Assembly: GCA_965153455.1 (NCBI GenBank)
Contig: OZ234502.1
Coordinates: 9,579,495 to 9,643,494 of the forward strand
Source: Sphagnum compactum
Lineage: Eukaryota; Bryophyta; Sphagnopsida; Sphagnales
Direction of reading: 5' to 3'
DNA length: 64,000 bases
Within the stretch, counting starts at the first letter, position 1. Every line of letters begins with the position of its first letter. The notes beneath the pieces were generated by a model that was given only the letters and a program-made list of their open reading frames with translations, ran no database searches and was not told where the DNA came from. Shown one piece after another: positions 1-10,290 of this stretch. A program made the translations under genes and the position numbers.

Positions 1-840
1 TTTGTAATATCTATTAAACATTCTAATTCCATAAGATTAAAATAAATTTGTGAACCATATGAACAGTTTGATTATTATCATATATCAAATTGGTGTTTTT
101 CAAGGCAATGATCATAAGTATGTGGTAAATTAACATTTTGACAAACAATCACTTTCAAATGGAAAATAACAAGATATGTGAGAAGAACCATTTTTTAAAT
201 TTGGATTTCAAACATTTTTTGGTTGACTAATTCAAATCCAAACCTAGTTTATTCCAAAAAAAAAGGGGGCTCTTTTATACTACATATGCCATAAATATAC
301 CCATTATTCTTTGAATTATATCTTTTTAAATTATTTATTTATTTCAAATTATATTAAATAAAATTAACTTTGTGAAAATTAATATATCAAACCCAAACAC
401 CAAAAGTGAAACCTAAAATAATATTCAACATGTTTTGCAAATGTATATTTTATGCACATGTCATGAAATTACCCAAGTTGCCCCCCCCCCTTGGTGTGCT
501 TTCACTTTACGATGACCATTTGCAACTCAAACTATTTTTACAACTTGAGTGTTATCAAACAAGTTGCAACAATACAACTAATCGTATATGAAATTGTAAA
601 CATATGTAACTTGTGCAATTATGTTACAACTAGATCATTGTAATTACTATGCCACTACATTGTACTTTTGTAATTATTATGCCATTATGTTATAACTATT
701 GTGCAACTATGTAAGCAACAATGTCTTGACATAGCAATGATGTGCTAACAAATCATCAATGACATTGCAATTCTAAATTTATTTTGATATTTCATATGTT
801 TATTAATTTAATTTAGATCATTCAACTTAAGTCTAACAAA
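1..840. other. AT-rich intergenic DNA, no gene
   Basis: No coding pattern, transposon end or RNA gene is visible here. The only distinct tract is a run of ten C at 481-490. Short open frames in this stretch are of chance length for AT-rich DNA. Words such as 'acaagttgcaac' recur in the CACTA-like repeats elsewhere in the window, so part of it may be very old transposon DNA. Confidence 0.5.
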
Positions 841-1150
841 ATGTTGACACATAGTGCCAAGGGTTAATAGGTAGGTAGGCTTAAAGTAGGTAGGCATTAT
901 TATCTAAATTTCCTAGGTTAAAGTAGATAGGTAACTGGGCCTAAGTAGATTAGTATGTAGGTTTAGGCTAGGTAGGTAAATCATTTGGATAATTGTATTT
1001 TATTTTGGGTTTAACCTTTAGGACCAAACCTTCTTTTATTGGTTTATTCCAAATGTCACTTATATTTTATCACTCTTAGTGCATTTAGTTACATATTTTA
1101 CAAAGTTCTTGAAAAATAAAACAAACAATATGGGATTAAAAAATTAGTTG
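841..1150 (+). repeat. Dispersed repeat carrying a (TAGG)n array, copy 1
   Basis: Degenerate TAGG/GTAGGTAGG runs at about 865-975 are followed by a unique flank containing 'ggtttaacc', 'tattggtttattcc', 'agtgcatttagt' and 'caaacaatatgggat'. The same order (array, then 'attggctcatc', then 'caatatgggat', then 'agttgcaact' words) recurs at 3065-3391 and 61305-61640. The array is therefore part of one dispersed repeat family and not three independent microsatellites. No coding sequence is seen. Confidence 0.55.
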
Positions 1151-1887
1151 TAATTCATTTGCAACTACTATGAAACAAGCCAATGAGCAAACATTTAAAT
1201 TTCTAAAAAGTTTCAAATCCTAATACATTATCTTTTTGCTTCTCAAATGCAAAAGGTTAAAAAATAAACAAGGTCAATGTTTGGTCATTAGCCTGATTCA
1301 CACTTTAAGCTTTGACACATTCATCTTCTTTATGGCTTTTCTGTGTTATTTCTTTGCCTTTAAGACTCAAATAGTTAACATAGATATTAACTTGGCACAC
1401 TCATTGAATCATTGAAAATGAATAAAAAATAATGAAAATATAAGTTTTTTTTTAAATCATTTTTTAAATTCACATTTAAATGTGATTTTGACTTATTTTG
1501 TGTTTTTTCTATATTGTTTATTGCCTTTGGAATTGAAATACATAATGCAAAGTTTACCTTAGCACTCCCATGATGCTTTACATCACACAAAATAAACAAG
1601 AAACAATAAAGATTCAAAATTGTTTAATCATTGGCCAATAATTGATGATGGGTGAATCTACTTTAACATAATCTATCTACTAGACATATTAATTACTATA
1701 ATTCATTCAATATTTATTAATTAATAATATTAACCATTAATCTAGAATCTCTATACTAATGTATAATAATAACATCAATATTATTGTTATTTTTATTTTT
1801 ATTGTTAAAATTAAATAATACCTTAAGTTAACTATTAATTATTAACTTTTAATTATGATAGCCTAGATTAAAATTAGTATTATTGTT
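1151..1887. other. AT-rich intergenic DNA, no gene
   Basis: Nothing recognisable. A 76-codon minus-strand frame at 1387-1617 is low complexity and has no family resemblance; I do not count it as a gene. The last eight bases (1880-1887, TTATTGTT) are the left target-site copy of the MITE that follows. Confidence 0.5.
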
Positions 1888-2687
1888 GGGTGCATTCATG
1901 GTTGGGGTACCATAATAGGAACCATGATGGACCAACCTTTTTGTCCTAGGTTTTGAATCCTAAAGCAAAGATTTTAAAAATGAATGTTTTGAAACATTAA
2001 ACAATGAAAGGGATATATGTATGTTTAAGCTTTCAACTAATAAATGTTGTAATGGAGGTTTCAAATCAAATTTTGAATGTCTTATTCAAATATAAACCAA
2101 ATGCAGGACTATAAGACATTTTCAAAATGACATATTCTCATTTGGAATGTCAAAACCCTATTAAAAACATCAAATAATGTCTTGTTTAGCACCCACATCT
2201 CTTATATTTCTTTTGAAAACTTTGGAATGTAATTTTATAATTAACAAAATTAATCTAATTGTCTTTATTAATGCAATCTTTTTTATGAAAAAAATCCAAG
2301 ATTTTAACATCAAATCCACAAAATTTGGTGATTTTCCATATTAAAAATTTATGCCATCATATAAAACATACTTGATTTTATTTGTAGTTAAAATATGGAG
2401 CAATTTGAATAAATATTACTAATCTTATCAAATCCATTTCAATAAAACTGCATAATGGGACATAATTCTTGAGCCATCTTTCAAGACACTTAACTTAGGA
2501 TATATTGTAATCATCCAAATCACAAAAAATTGCCACCATCTTAATCAAAAAATGTGTGAGTGTTTAATGAAAAAAACAAATCTACCAAAAAAATTATTTC
2601 ATAAATGAAATGGTCATTCAAAATTGTGTTTTAAGAGTGATTTTGGGGTGAAACATTCCTTATGTGTACCCCAACCTTGAATGGACC
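1888..2687. mobile_element. Non-autonomous hAT-type MITE with 8-bp target duplication
   Basis: An 800-bp element with imperfect terminal inverted repeats. The left end reads GGGTGCATTCATGGTTGGGG. The reverse complement of the right end (2655-2687) begins GGTCCATTCAAGGTTGGGG, and the match continues through a shared GTAC and ATAA. It is flanked by a perfect 8-bp direct repeat, TTATTGTT, at 1880-1887 and 2688-2695. Eight-base duplications are characteristic of hAT elements. The interior is AT-rich and non-coding, so it would have depended on a transposase supplied in trans. The first twelve bases match the right end of the element at 44487-45368. Confidence 0.75.
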
Positions 2688-3064
2688 TTATTGTTGTAAC
2701 AAGTAGTTAGGTATTTGCATAAACATACAAAATAGTTGCATAGAAGTTGATAATGAATGTTCCATTTATTTTGGTTGTATTATAATTGTCATATGTGACT
2801 CTTGTGCAACATTGACAAAGTTAAACATTGTTGACCAAAACCATATATATGATGTGTACAATCATCTATATAAGGGTTCATTTTGGGATTAATATGTAAC
2901 TATAATAAAATTCCACAAATTTATGATGTGACATTTTAATTTATAGTTCTCCATATTTCCATGGGATAGTTGTAATGTAATGGTAGATTAATTGTTTTGA
3001 ATCTAGTTGCAAGGTAATAAGTACATTGAGTTGTATCTTGTCTTAGTCATAAATCCTATGGAAT
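2688..3064. other. AT-rich intergenic DNA, no gene
   Basis: After the right TTATTGTT target copy the DNA is AT-rich without coding pattern, inverted repeats or recognisable transposon ends. Confidence 0.45.
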
Positions 3065-3391
3065 ATATTATATTTTAATTCAATCTCATCATTCGGTAAG
3101 TAAGTAGGAATAAGTAAATAGGTAGATGGGCATAAATATGTAGGTAGGTTGGAATGGGTAAATAGGTAAGAATAGGTAAGTATGTAGGTAGGAATGGGTA
3201 GGTAGGTGGGTAGGAATGGGTAAGTAGGTAGTTGGTAGTAGGTAGTAGGTAGGCCTAAGTAGGTAGGTAAATAGGATCCTATTTATTTTTTGTTGACAAG
3301 CCTTTTTTATTGGCTCATCACAAATAATATTTGCACTTTGAGTATATTTAGTGCATGTATTGTGTGTAGACTATTAATTTTTCATCTATTA
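3065..3391 (+). repeat. Dispersed repeat carrying a (TAGG)n array, copy 2 (left part)
   Basis: A GTAGGTAGG-rich array at about 3095-3275 is followed by a flank with 'ttttattggctcatcac' and 'tttagtgcatg', matching copies 1 and 3. The repeat is interrupted at 3392 by a solo LTR. It resumes at 4204 with 'aaaggatatgggat', the word that follows at the equivalent place in the other copies. The LTR insertion is therefore younger than this repeat copy. Confidence 0.55.
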
Positions 3392-4198
3392 TGTCACAAC
3401 CCCACTTTGAGGCAAAATGTGAAGATGCAACTCACACTCCCAAAAGTGGGGACTTGGAGTCCTCCGGGACTCCCGAAAACTCAGAGCTTGATTGCAGGAA
3501 TCAAAACACCTCGCATTGAGGAATTTTTTATACCGTTGGAAAGGTCTTGAAGTGTAGATGTCCAAAATGGACTCACATGGGCCGTTTGAAGATCTGCAGC
3601 ACAAGTTATGGTCAAAAGAAGGGCCGTTAGTTTAACTCCCGACCATTAAAAATCGGGAATTGACCCGACCCCGGTGCGTGCAGGTGGAGTGCGACATGCC
3701 GTTGAAAAGCTCTCGAGGAGAGCTACAAGATTGCTTTAAACCTCATCTCAATCGGAGGTCTGAGCTGGGAGCTATGAGCTTCCAAAATCCCAGGAATCCA
3801 AACCGGGATAGTTTCGAGACTCTTCCTTGGGAGTCCCGGGACAAAAAGTCATTCAGATGCAGGTTTCGCAGGCGAACGCAGAGAATACTATATGGAGGAA
3901 GGTGGTGACTTCCCCCGAGTCCGGGCCGTGGTGAGTCTTGTGAGTCCAGAGTTGCTCGTGACTTGTCCTAACACCAAGGTTGATCCAGAAAGTGATCTAA
4001 CCAACTTGTGGTTGGTTTATGATGCAGGTTCGAGTAAGTAAGCTTGTCACTCTTCCTAGTCCATCCCGAGGCTTCAGCACGCCCCTCTACCCCTTTTAGT
4101 GTTGAAGGTTGGGAGCGTGCCCCGAGTCCCCCCCCTTCTTCCGCAACTTGAACAAGTAAACCCATCTTGGGACTAACTAGGGACTTGGGAGTGCGTCA
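3392..4198 (+). mobile_element. Solo LTR, GC-richer family, TATTA target duplication
   Basis: An 807-bp block, clearly more GC-rich than its surroundings, begins TGTCACAACC, ends GTGCGTCA and is bounded by a perfect 5-bp duplication TATTA (3387-3391 and 4199-4203). TG...CA ends with a 5-bp duplication and no internal coding region are the marks of a solo LTR left after recombination between two LTRs. Internal landmarks are 'ataccgttggaaagg', a run of 'cgggac' motifs and 'gggagcgtgccccgag'. The same landmarks occur in the same order on the minus strand at 25040-25660. Short frames here are not genes. Confidence 0.75.
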
Positions 4199-4203
4199 TA
4201 TTA

Positions 4204-4876
4204 TATAGTTTACAAACTTAAACTCGTTGACAAAGGATATGGGATAAATTTACAACATTATTTCACATCAATGCCCTTTGTCCCATACAAAAATACTCAA
4301 CTTTAACCATTATTATCTGTCATATTTTGTCCAAATGAAAATAAATAAATTTCATTCTTAAAGATTTTTCCAAGATCTACACATCTATAAAAGCATTAAA
4401 ACCAAATATTAAGTAATTCGACCAAAAATGCATTTGAGTCTTCACTATTTCATACATTTGAACAACAATGATATCTTGAACGATTTTTTATTATTAAACA
4501 ATTTGTAAATAAACATATTTATAATCAACATGGTCTTTTTGGTATTATATATTATTTTTTCCCACCTTTTAAATATATAATGAATCAATAAAAATTGTAC
4601 AAATGTTGTGTTATATTTATTTGTAGTTATCAAAAATATTTTAAATAAAATATGTTATCTATGAAACATATAATATTATTTACAACATTTTAGATTTTAT
4701 AAAAAATATTAAAGTTATTTAAATGTCATAATTATTAATTTACACACATATATTTTTTAATTTCATAATTTCATCAAATTTTATTATGAGTAGAAAATTT
4801 TAATCTTATTTTTAATGTTTTTTTAATTCATTAACTGTGATTTAATAAAAAATTATTTAAAAATTCCAAGTTGTAT
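4204..4876. other. AT-rich DNA, remainder of the dispersed repeat and spacer
   Basis: The first hundred bases continue the (TAGG)n-bearing repeat interrupted by the solo LTR. The rest is very AT-rich, with no gene. The last four bases (GTAT, 4873-4876) are the left target copy of the next solo LTR. Confidence 0.45.
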
Positions 4877-5861
4877 TGTGACCAAACAGTAGGTCACTAC
4901 ACCAGTTTGAACACAACGGGTTTTGAGGCTTAATTTGTGTTTTATTAGCCGCCATGATGTTGGCGGCAGAAATCTCTTCAGTACTGCTGCATGGGGAGGT
5001 CTCTCTAGGTGTGAGTGATTTGAAGGACAGGAATAAGGCGGCTGGAAATAATGGAGAGGAGTGGAGCTGCATCAATGAGCGAAAGTGGAGGGACTGACGG
5101 CGGCGGATGAGGCGGTTAGAGGAGAAAGCGGGAAAGGAGGACGGGGGGAAGTAAGGTAGAGCTCGTCTGATGGGAGGAAGATAGACAGAAAAATCACTAG
5201 AGTTTTTGGGGAGAGCGAGTGGCTAGTTTTTCGTTGCGTTAGTAACCAGAGCACGGCCAGCTCCATGATCTGGTGGAGATAGGACTGATCAAGGATCGAT
5301 GCTGTTGAAAAGGAAAATTGGAGATGGTGGTCTGAGCTGTTGATGTGTGCCATATAGAAGAAGTAGCAGAATAGAAGAAGAGGAGGAGAAGAGCAGGATA
5401 GCGAGAGGTTGAGAGAGGAGGAGATGAGGAGTTTTATTTTGGTTTTGGTTTAGAGCAGTGCCGAGTGTGGCAGATGAGCTCAGAGATGCACAGATAGATA
5501 GATTTAGATGTTTAAGAGAACAACTTGGCTGAGCTGTTGAAACTTTCCGCTGCGCCAGCACTTGGTTGAGTAGTTGTTTGCTTTCTGATGAATATTGGAA
5601 TGAGGAAACTTGTACTCGCTGGTTAGTTTGTAAATGAAGACGTGAGTTCTGGTTTCTATGATCACATCTGCCGATTCTGTGTGAGTACCAGTTGTTTCTG
5701 TGTGATGATCAGAGAATGTGTGTGAGAACGTTTTGAGACGGAGAGTGAGAGAAAATCAAGGGTATGTGGTTCGATTCAGAATCCCCGAGAACTCAACCCT
5801 GGGCAGATCCATTTGGTGTTTTAGGTTGGTTGTAGAGTCCAGCACTCTCTTTTTGGTTACA
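4877..5861 (+). mobile_element. Solo LTR of the same Ty3/gypsy family as 32157-42560
   Basis: A 985-bp LTR with TGTGAC...GTTACA ends, flanked by GTAT at 4873-4876 and 5862-5865. It aligns with the LTRs at 32157 and 41590 along its length. Shared blocks include 'gctgcatggggaggt', 'aatggagaggagtggagct', 'gaaactttccgctgcgcc' and the terminal 'ttttggttaca'. No internal domain or second LTR is present, so it is a recombination product. It is clearly more diverged from the two LTRs than they are from each other. Long minus-strand frames in it are chance frames of a GC-richer block. Confidence 0.8.
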
Positions 5862-5865
5862 GTAT

Positions 5866-6319
5866 GACCAAATACTTTGATAAATTAATAAAGTTCAAAT
5901 TTTATATTCATTGCTACCCATCACATGGAAACATGAAAAAAATCCCATTTGGGGCATGTGGATGTCTTTTGAAACCCCTTCGATATCATTAATAAGAATA
6001 TATTTTATCATTTGACATCAAAAAAATTTAAAAAGATATTCATTTAAATAAACCTTTGTGCAAGAGTCCCAAATTGAATGTTTTAATTATATTAAACATC
6101 ATTTTTTAATTTAATTTTATGGTTTCAAGTTTTTGGCAATTTATTTTTTCCAGTTTTTGGGATTTTTTTTCCCAAATTGTTTTTTAGCCATTATCCAAAA
6201 ATTCACATAAATTATTAGTGACTCTAAAACAAAAGTTCTAAAAATTATAAGATATTAGTAATTTATTTGTGCATTAATTATGTGTTTAATCATTTACAAG
6301 CTTATAATATGTATACTAT
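5866..6319. other. AT-rich intergenic DNA, no gene
   Basis: No coding, RNA-gene or transposon signal was found. The final TAT (6317-6319) is the left target copy of the following MITE. Confidence 0.45.
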
Positions 6320-6473
6320 CACTATTACAAAATGTGGGTGTAGTTCATTAGTCCCCATTCACTAAACCAATGAATTCACTACTTTTTCACTAGTCCTCGT
6401 TCATTACAACTAGTGCATTCACTCAAAATCCAATGAAATCACTTGGTGTATAAGGACACCTTTTGTTATAGTG
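6320..6473. mobile_element. CACTA-type MITE, 154 bp
   Basis: The left terminus is CACTATTACAAAATGTGGG. The reverse complement of the right terminus is CACTATAACAAAAGGTGTCC. The block is flanked by the 3-bp direct repeat TAT on both sides (6317-6319 and 6474-6476). CACTA termini with a 3-bp duplication are the signature of CACTA (En/Spm) elements. It is too short to code for anything. Confidence 0.7.
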
Positions 6474-6650
6474 TATGTACATATGTCTATTTTCTAATTC
6501 TATTCCCTTTTAATTCACAAGTTTTTAATGTTTCAAATTGTATATAATTAAATAATTATATGATGTTCATGAAGAAGATTTTTAATCATGTAATCCTAAT
6601 ATCCATGAAGACTTTTAGTCATGTAGTCATATCCATGGTTACAAGAATAT

Positions 6651-6744
6651 CACTACGCACAAAAACATGACATATATGACTATGATTAGAAAATGGTCAC
6701 TAGTCATATTTTTCTAATCATAAATGTCAAGTTTTAGAGTAGTG
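6651..6744. repeat. Foldback element with CACTAC ends, 94 bp
   Basis: Two arms of roughly 40 bp form an imperfect hairpin. The left arm starts CACTACGCACAAAAACATGAC and the complement of the right arm starts CACTACTCTAAAACTTGAC; both then share 'atgattagaaaa'. No clear 3-bp target duplication is visible (TAT on the left, TTA on the right). A decayed CACTA-type MITE is likely. Confidence 0.5.
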
Positions 6745-7010
6745 TTACTTAGGGCATGCCTCAACTAACTAGGGTACCGAAAGGCTTAATTATTTGGGGG
6801 ATGCTTATATTAATTAAAACTATGTAAAGGTTCCTAGGGGTTGTTTATATTAATTAAGGTACCTAAGGGCTTGCCTTACTTGGGGTATTTAAGGTTTACA
6901 TATGGCCTATGTAAAAGCTATTTGGGCTACTTAGGCTACCTAATGACCTACATGTATAAGGGTTATTTCAATTATTTAAGGTACTTAAAGGCCACCTAAG
7001 CTATATAGAC
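6745..7010. repeat. CTAAGG/TACCTAAGG low-complexity tract
   Basis: Degenerate repeats of the words 'ggtacctaagg', 'cttaggctacc' and 'tatattaatta'. The composition resembles the TAGG and GGTTAACC arrays elsewhere in the window. No coding potential. Confidence 0.4.
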
Positions 7011-7049
7011 TACTTAAACTAACATGACATATTGCACACACTAGTTAAC

Positions 7050-7403
7050 TATTAGCAAATGTACATTTCAAGTTGAACAAGATGTCACATGTTATCCAAT
7101 CACCTATGGTTATGAACCATTTACTAGTCACAGAAACAATTAAATTTCATCTGTTGTTGAACGCCACCACTTACGAATGATGTGAACACATTTTCTTTTT
7201 CATTTTCATTGAAATCAGCAATAATTACAAATCATAGTTGCATTTATGACTTAAACCATTTTGTAATTGAATATGTGACTTATATAAATCATTTTTACCA
7301 CGATGCCACAAAATACAATTGAAACATCAATCACAAAAATGGTTGATTTGAACACAAGTCACAAAGACATGGGTTGGTATGGACAAGATTTTTTGTAATG
7401 GTG
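7050..7403. mobile_element. Right-terminal region of a CACTA-like element (copy A)
   Basis: About 350 bp homologous to 11840-12177. The shared stretch includes 'aatcacaaaaatggttgattt' and 'aaatcatttttac'. It ends GGACAAGATTTTTTGTAATGGTG, close to the inverse of the left terminus CACTACAAGAAATCTTGTCC seen at 29904. This identifies the right end of a CACTA-like element. I could not locate a matching left end with a 3-bp duplication, so the full extent is unknown. Confidence 0.5.
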
Positions 7404-7642
7404 ATAATATTTGTTCACATGTACATCAATGTGTTCAAATGGATATGGTGAATAACATAACTTTAAATTTTTCAATTGGAAAAAAATTATAGATTAACAA
7501 CTTGACAATGAAAAAGAATACATAATTATTTTTGGAACATAACACACTCATTGTTAGTGGTGAACTTTTGAAGTTCAAAAATATGGATTAGTCATTTAAC
7601 TAAAATGTTAGAATTTTAAAAAATTGATAATGAATTTTATTA

Positions 7643-7908
7643 GGGTGAAAATCCTTTAAGGTGTACCACAAAGGACAAAAAGGGCTTAGTCCTTACTGCG
7701 GTCCTTTTTTACCTTATATTTTGATCCTCATAAAACTGAATGAGTCAAAAGTTGTCAAAAATTTCAAAAAGACTCTATTTTAAACCATTAAATTTTTTCA
7801 TAATCATCCATAAATATGATTTGACATGGTAAAAAAGGACTAGGTCAAAAAAACAAAAAAGGATGATGCATTGACAAGATTTTGGTACACCTTAAAGAAT
7901 TTGGACCC
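7643..7908. mobile_element. Short inverted-repeat element, 266 bp
   Basis: The left end GGGTGAAAATCCTTTAAGGT and the inverse of the right end GGGTCCAAATTCTTTAAGGT are imperfect terminal inverted repeats, and the match continues into 'gtacca'. No target duplication is convincing. The interior is non-coding, with two AAAAAGG-type words also in inverted order. Probably an old MITE; the superfamily is not determinable by eye. Confidence 0.5.
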
Positions 7909-8261
7909 ATTCCAAGTTATTTTTAACAAATAAATGTGTTGATGAATGAAATAATAAAATCATATTTAAAACCATTATTTGTAAAACCTTAACCAAATTT
8001 TAATCATAAAAGTTTAAAAGGTCATTTAATTAAACCATATTATAATTCCATAATCCTTTTTAAATGTAATTTTTTTCTTCAAAGAACACATTCTTAAAAT
8101 CTTTATTTTGGTTAAAATATGAATAGGTGGTACCATATTAAGGAATGTCACACTTTCATTTTATTGGACCCTTCAAATTTTAGTAAGAAAATATACGAAA
8201 CACTTGAAGAAGGGTTTTCATTAAATGCTTTTGGAAAATACATTAACTAAGTCAATGTATA

Positions 8262-9081
8262 GGGCAAACCCATCCTTCAGTGGTACCACTAAAAACATAA
8301 CATCCCAAAAATTTTAAGACCCATTCAACTTCAAGATAGACTAGGATTCATTTTTTTAAAACTTTTCACTTTGAATTTTTTGTCAAAAGATTACCCAAAT
8401 TGTGTAAATTTTAAAATTCTAATTGGACTGACAAAAATTGAGGTCTTAATATTCCAAATGAATGGTCAAAGGAAAAGCTTCAAGAAAATAACACTTTGGG
8501 TTCCTTTGGTCAAGAACATAATTTAGGAATTTCATGTGGTTTTTCATTTTTTAAAAACACTTTCAATTTCTTGGAGCAACTAAAATGGTCCTATCTTTTA
8601 TTTGATAAATAGATAATGTATTAAAGCAATCATATTTTTTGGAGCAATTTTTAAAGTCACAACTAAAAGGCTTTGAAGGGCCATTACATTCATGTCTACA
8701 AATTTGTAATAATTCTTGTTTTTTTTTTGCTTCAATCAACAATTGAGGCCATACCATAGTGATTATAATTGATGAACCAAATGAAAGATTTTAACAATGT
8801 TGCAACTTGACATTTAATGATATAGGGTTAGGAATTTTAAAAACATATTGTCAAAAACACTTCAAGAACACAAATTTCTTACTTGTGTAACTTGCATAGG
8901 TGTTTAGAACTTTTTCATAGTGTGTACATAATTGGGGAACATGAAGCCCATGTGGTGCAAATCAACAATTAAAAGGACAAATTAAAAATAAAAATCTTTT
9001 AATTAAATTAAATTGAGTCGACCTTTCCTTGGATTTTGATGAAGTGGTTCCTACCGGTACCACTTAGGGATGGGTTCGCCC
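8262..9081. mobile_element. Inverted-repeat element, about 820 bp, GGGC termini
   Basis: The left terminus TATAGGGCAAACCCATCC and the inverse of the right terminus TATAGGGCGAACCCATCC are followed by a shared AGTGGTACC, giving inverted repeats of about 30 bp. The similarity may extend outward into 'cattaa...agtc'. The interior is AT-rich and has no transposase-like frame. The outer boundary and target duplication are ambiguous because TATA can be read as either element or target. Confidence 0.55.
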
Positions 9082-9824
9082 TATAGACTTTGAAACTTTA
9101 ATGAAATAAAAAATATTTTGAATTTTGATGTTCCTAATCATTTCCTAACCAAAAGGTTTGAAGAAAATAATGTTGGTTATTTTCCTTGATTGATTGAACC
9201 TACTAAGAACTTTCAAACAAAAAAGTTCTTGTACATATGTTCTATTTTTTTAATATTTATGATCAATACATTCCTATATTAGCTTTATTTGGATTTTGAA
9301 GATAAACAGAATCCTATTATATTCAACTCATTCAATTATAATTTTAAGCCAACAACTAATATATGTTCAACCTTTTATTTTTATTTGCATAGTTTTCAAT
9401 TATAAAAAGAAGTGTGCCCCACAAGTTTGGACATTGACACAACATCCTATCATAATGATTTATAATAAACATAATGTCAACTTATAGTTGGGTGCAAACA
9501 TAATAAAAAGAATTATAAGGGGGGTGGCCAATGCTTAAAGATTGTAACCTCATATTTTTGAAAAATCACAATGGGAACATAATCACTTGGATTGTTTTTT
9601 TGTTTTTCGAATCAAATCCAAGGTGCATTCACATTCTAAAGAACCACCTAAGGGGGTGAACATGTTACATTAAATTACAATTTAATGTATTTGAAAAATG
9701 ACAAAGAACACATAGTAATTAGGATTATGAATTTTTGTTTGAAAGGTTTCACTACTTTTCAATGCTCAAAATTTGATGCAAATTGATGATGTTTCAAAAT
9801 TGATAAAACATTCAAAACTTCAAA
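9082..9824. other. AT-rich intergenic DNA, no gene
   Basis: Nothing coding. Isolated words GGGTGCAAACATAAT (from 9488) and GGTGCATTCACATTC (near 9620) resemble the termini of the GGGTGCATTCAT inverted-repeat family, but no opposing ends were found. Confidence 0.4.
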
Positions 9825-10290
9825 CACTACAAGGAATTTGCAAATTAAAGACTAGATTTACGATTGATTTTTAGTCATAAATGACACATGTGACTTGCTA
9901 TAATGTTTAGTCCCTTTTTACAAGTTGCATAAATTTTTTGTTATAAAAGGCAATATGTGACACTTAGCCAAAATGATAGTTGAATCAATATGCGATTAAC
10001 ATCAACTTTTCATCCATCCAACATGGCATGGTGATTTGCGACTAACACTACAAGGGACTTGCAAATCAACAACTAGTTTTTAACCATAATATTATCACAT
10101 GTGACTACTGCAAAGGCTTAGTTGCCTTGGACAAGTTGCATAAAATTATAATCACAAAACACAATATGTGACACCACGTGACAATGGTAGTCACAAGAAG
10201 ATGCAATTTACATGAACTTTTCATCCATCCAAACCAAAGTTTTACATGGCATCATAATTTTGCGATTAGTTTTTTAATTAAACAATGTAA
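9825..10290 (+). repeat. Tandemly duplicated left terminus of a CACTA-like element
   Basis: CACTACAAGGAATTTGCAAAT at 9825 and CACTACAAGGGACTTGCAAAT at 10046 start two homologous stretches, 221 bp apart. Both continue with an 'acatgtgac' word, 'acaagttgcataaa', 'caatatgtgacac', 'aacttttcatccatcc' and 'catggca'. This looks like a direct duplication of the transposon terminus and subterminal repeats. Confidence 0.55.

Noticed and set aside
5072-5561. Overlapping minus-strand frames of 90-93 codons
   Set aside because: They lie wholly inside a solo LTR and are serine/leucine-rich translations of its purine-rich sense strand.
5760-5795. 'gtggttcgattcagaatcccc' as a pol III B box
   Set aside because: It lies within the solo LTR, there is no A box upstream at the right distance, and it is not kept in the related LTRs.
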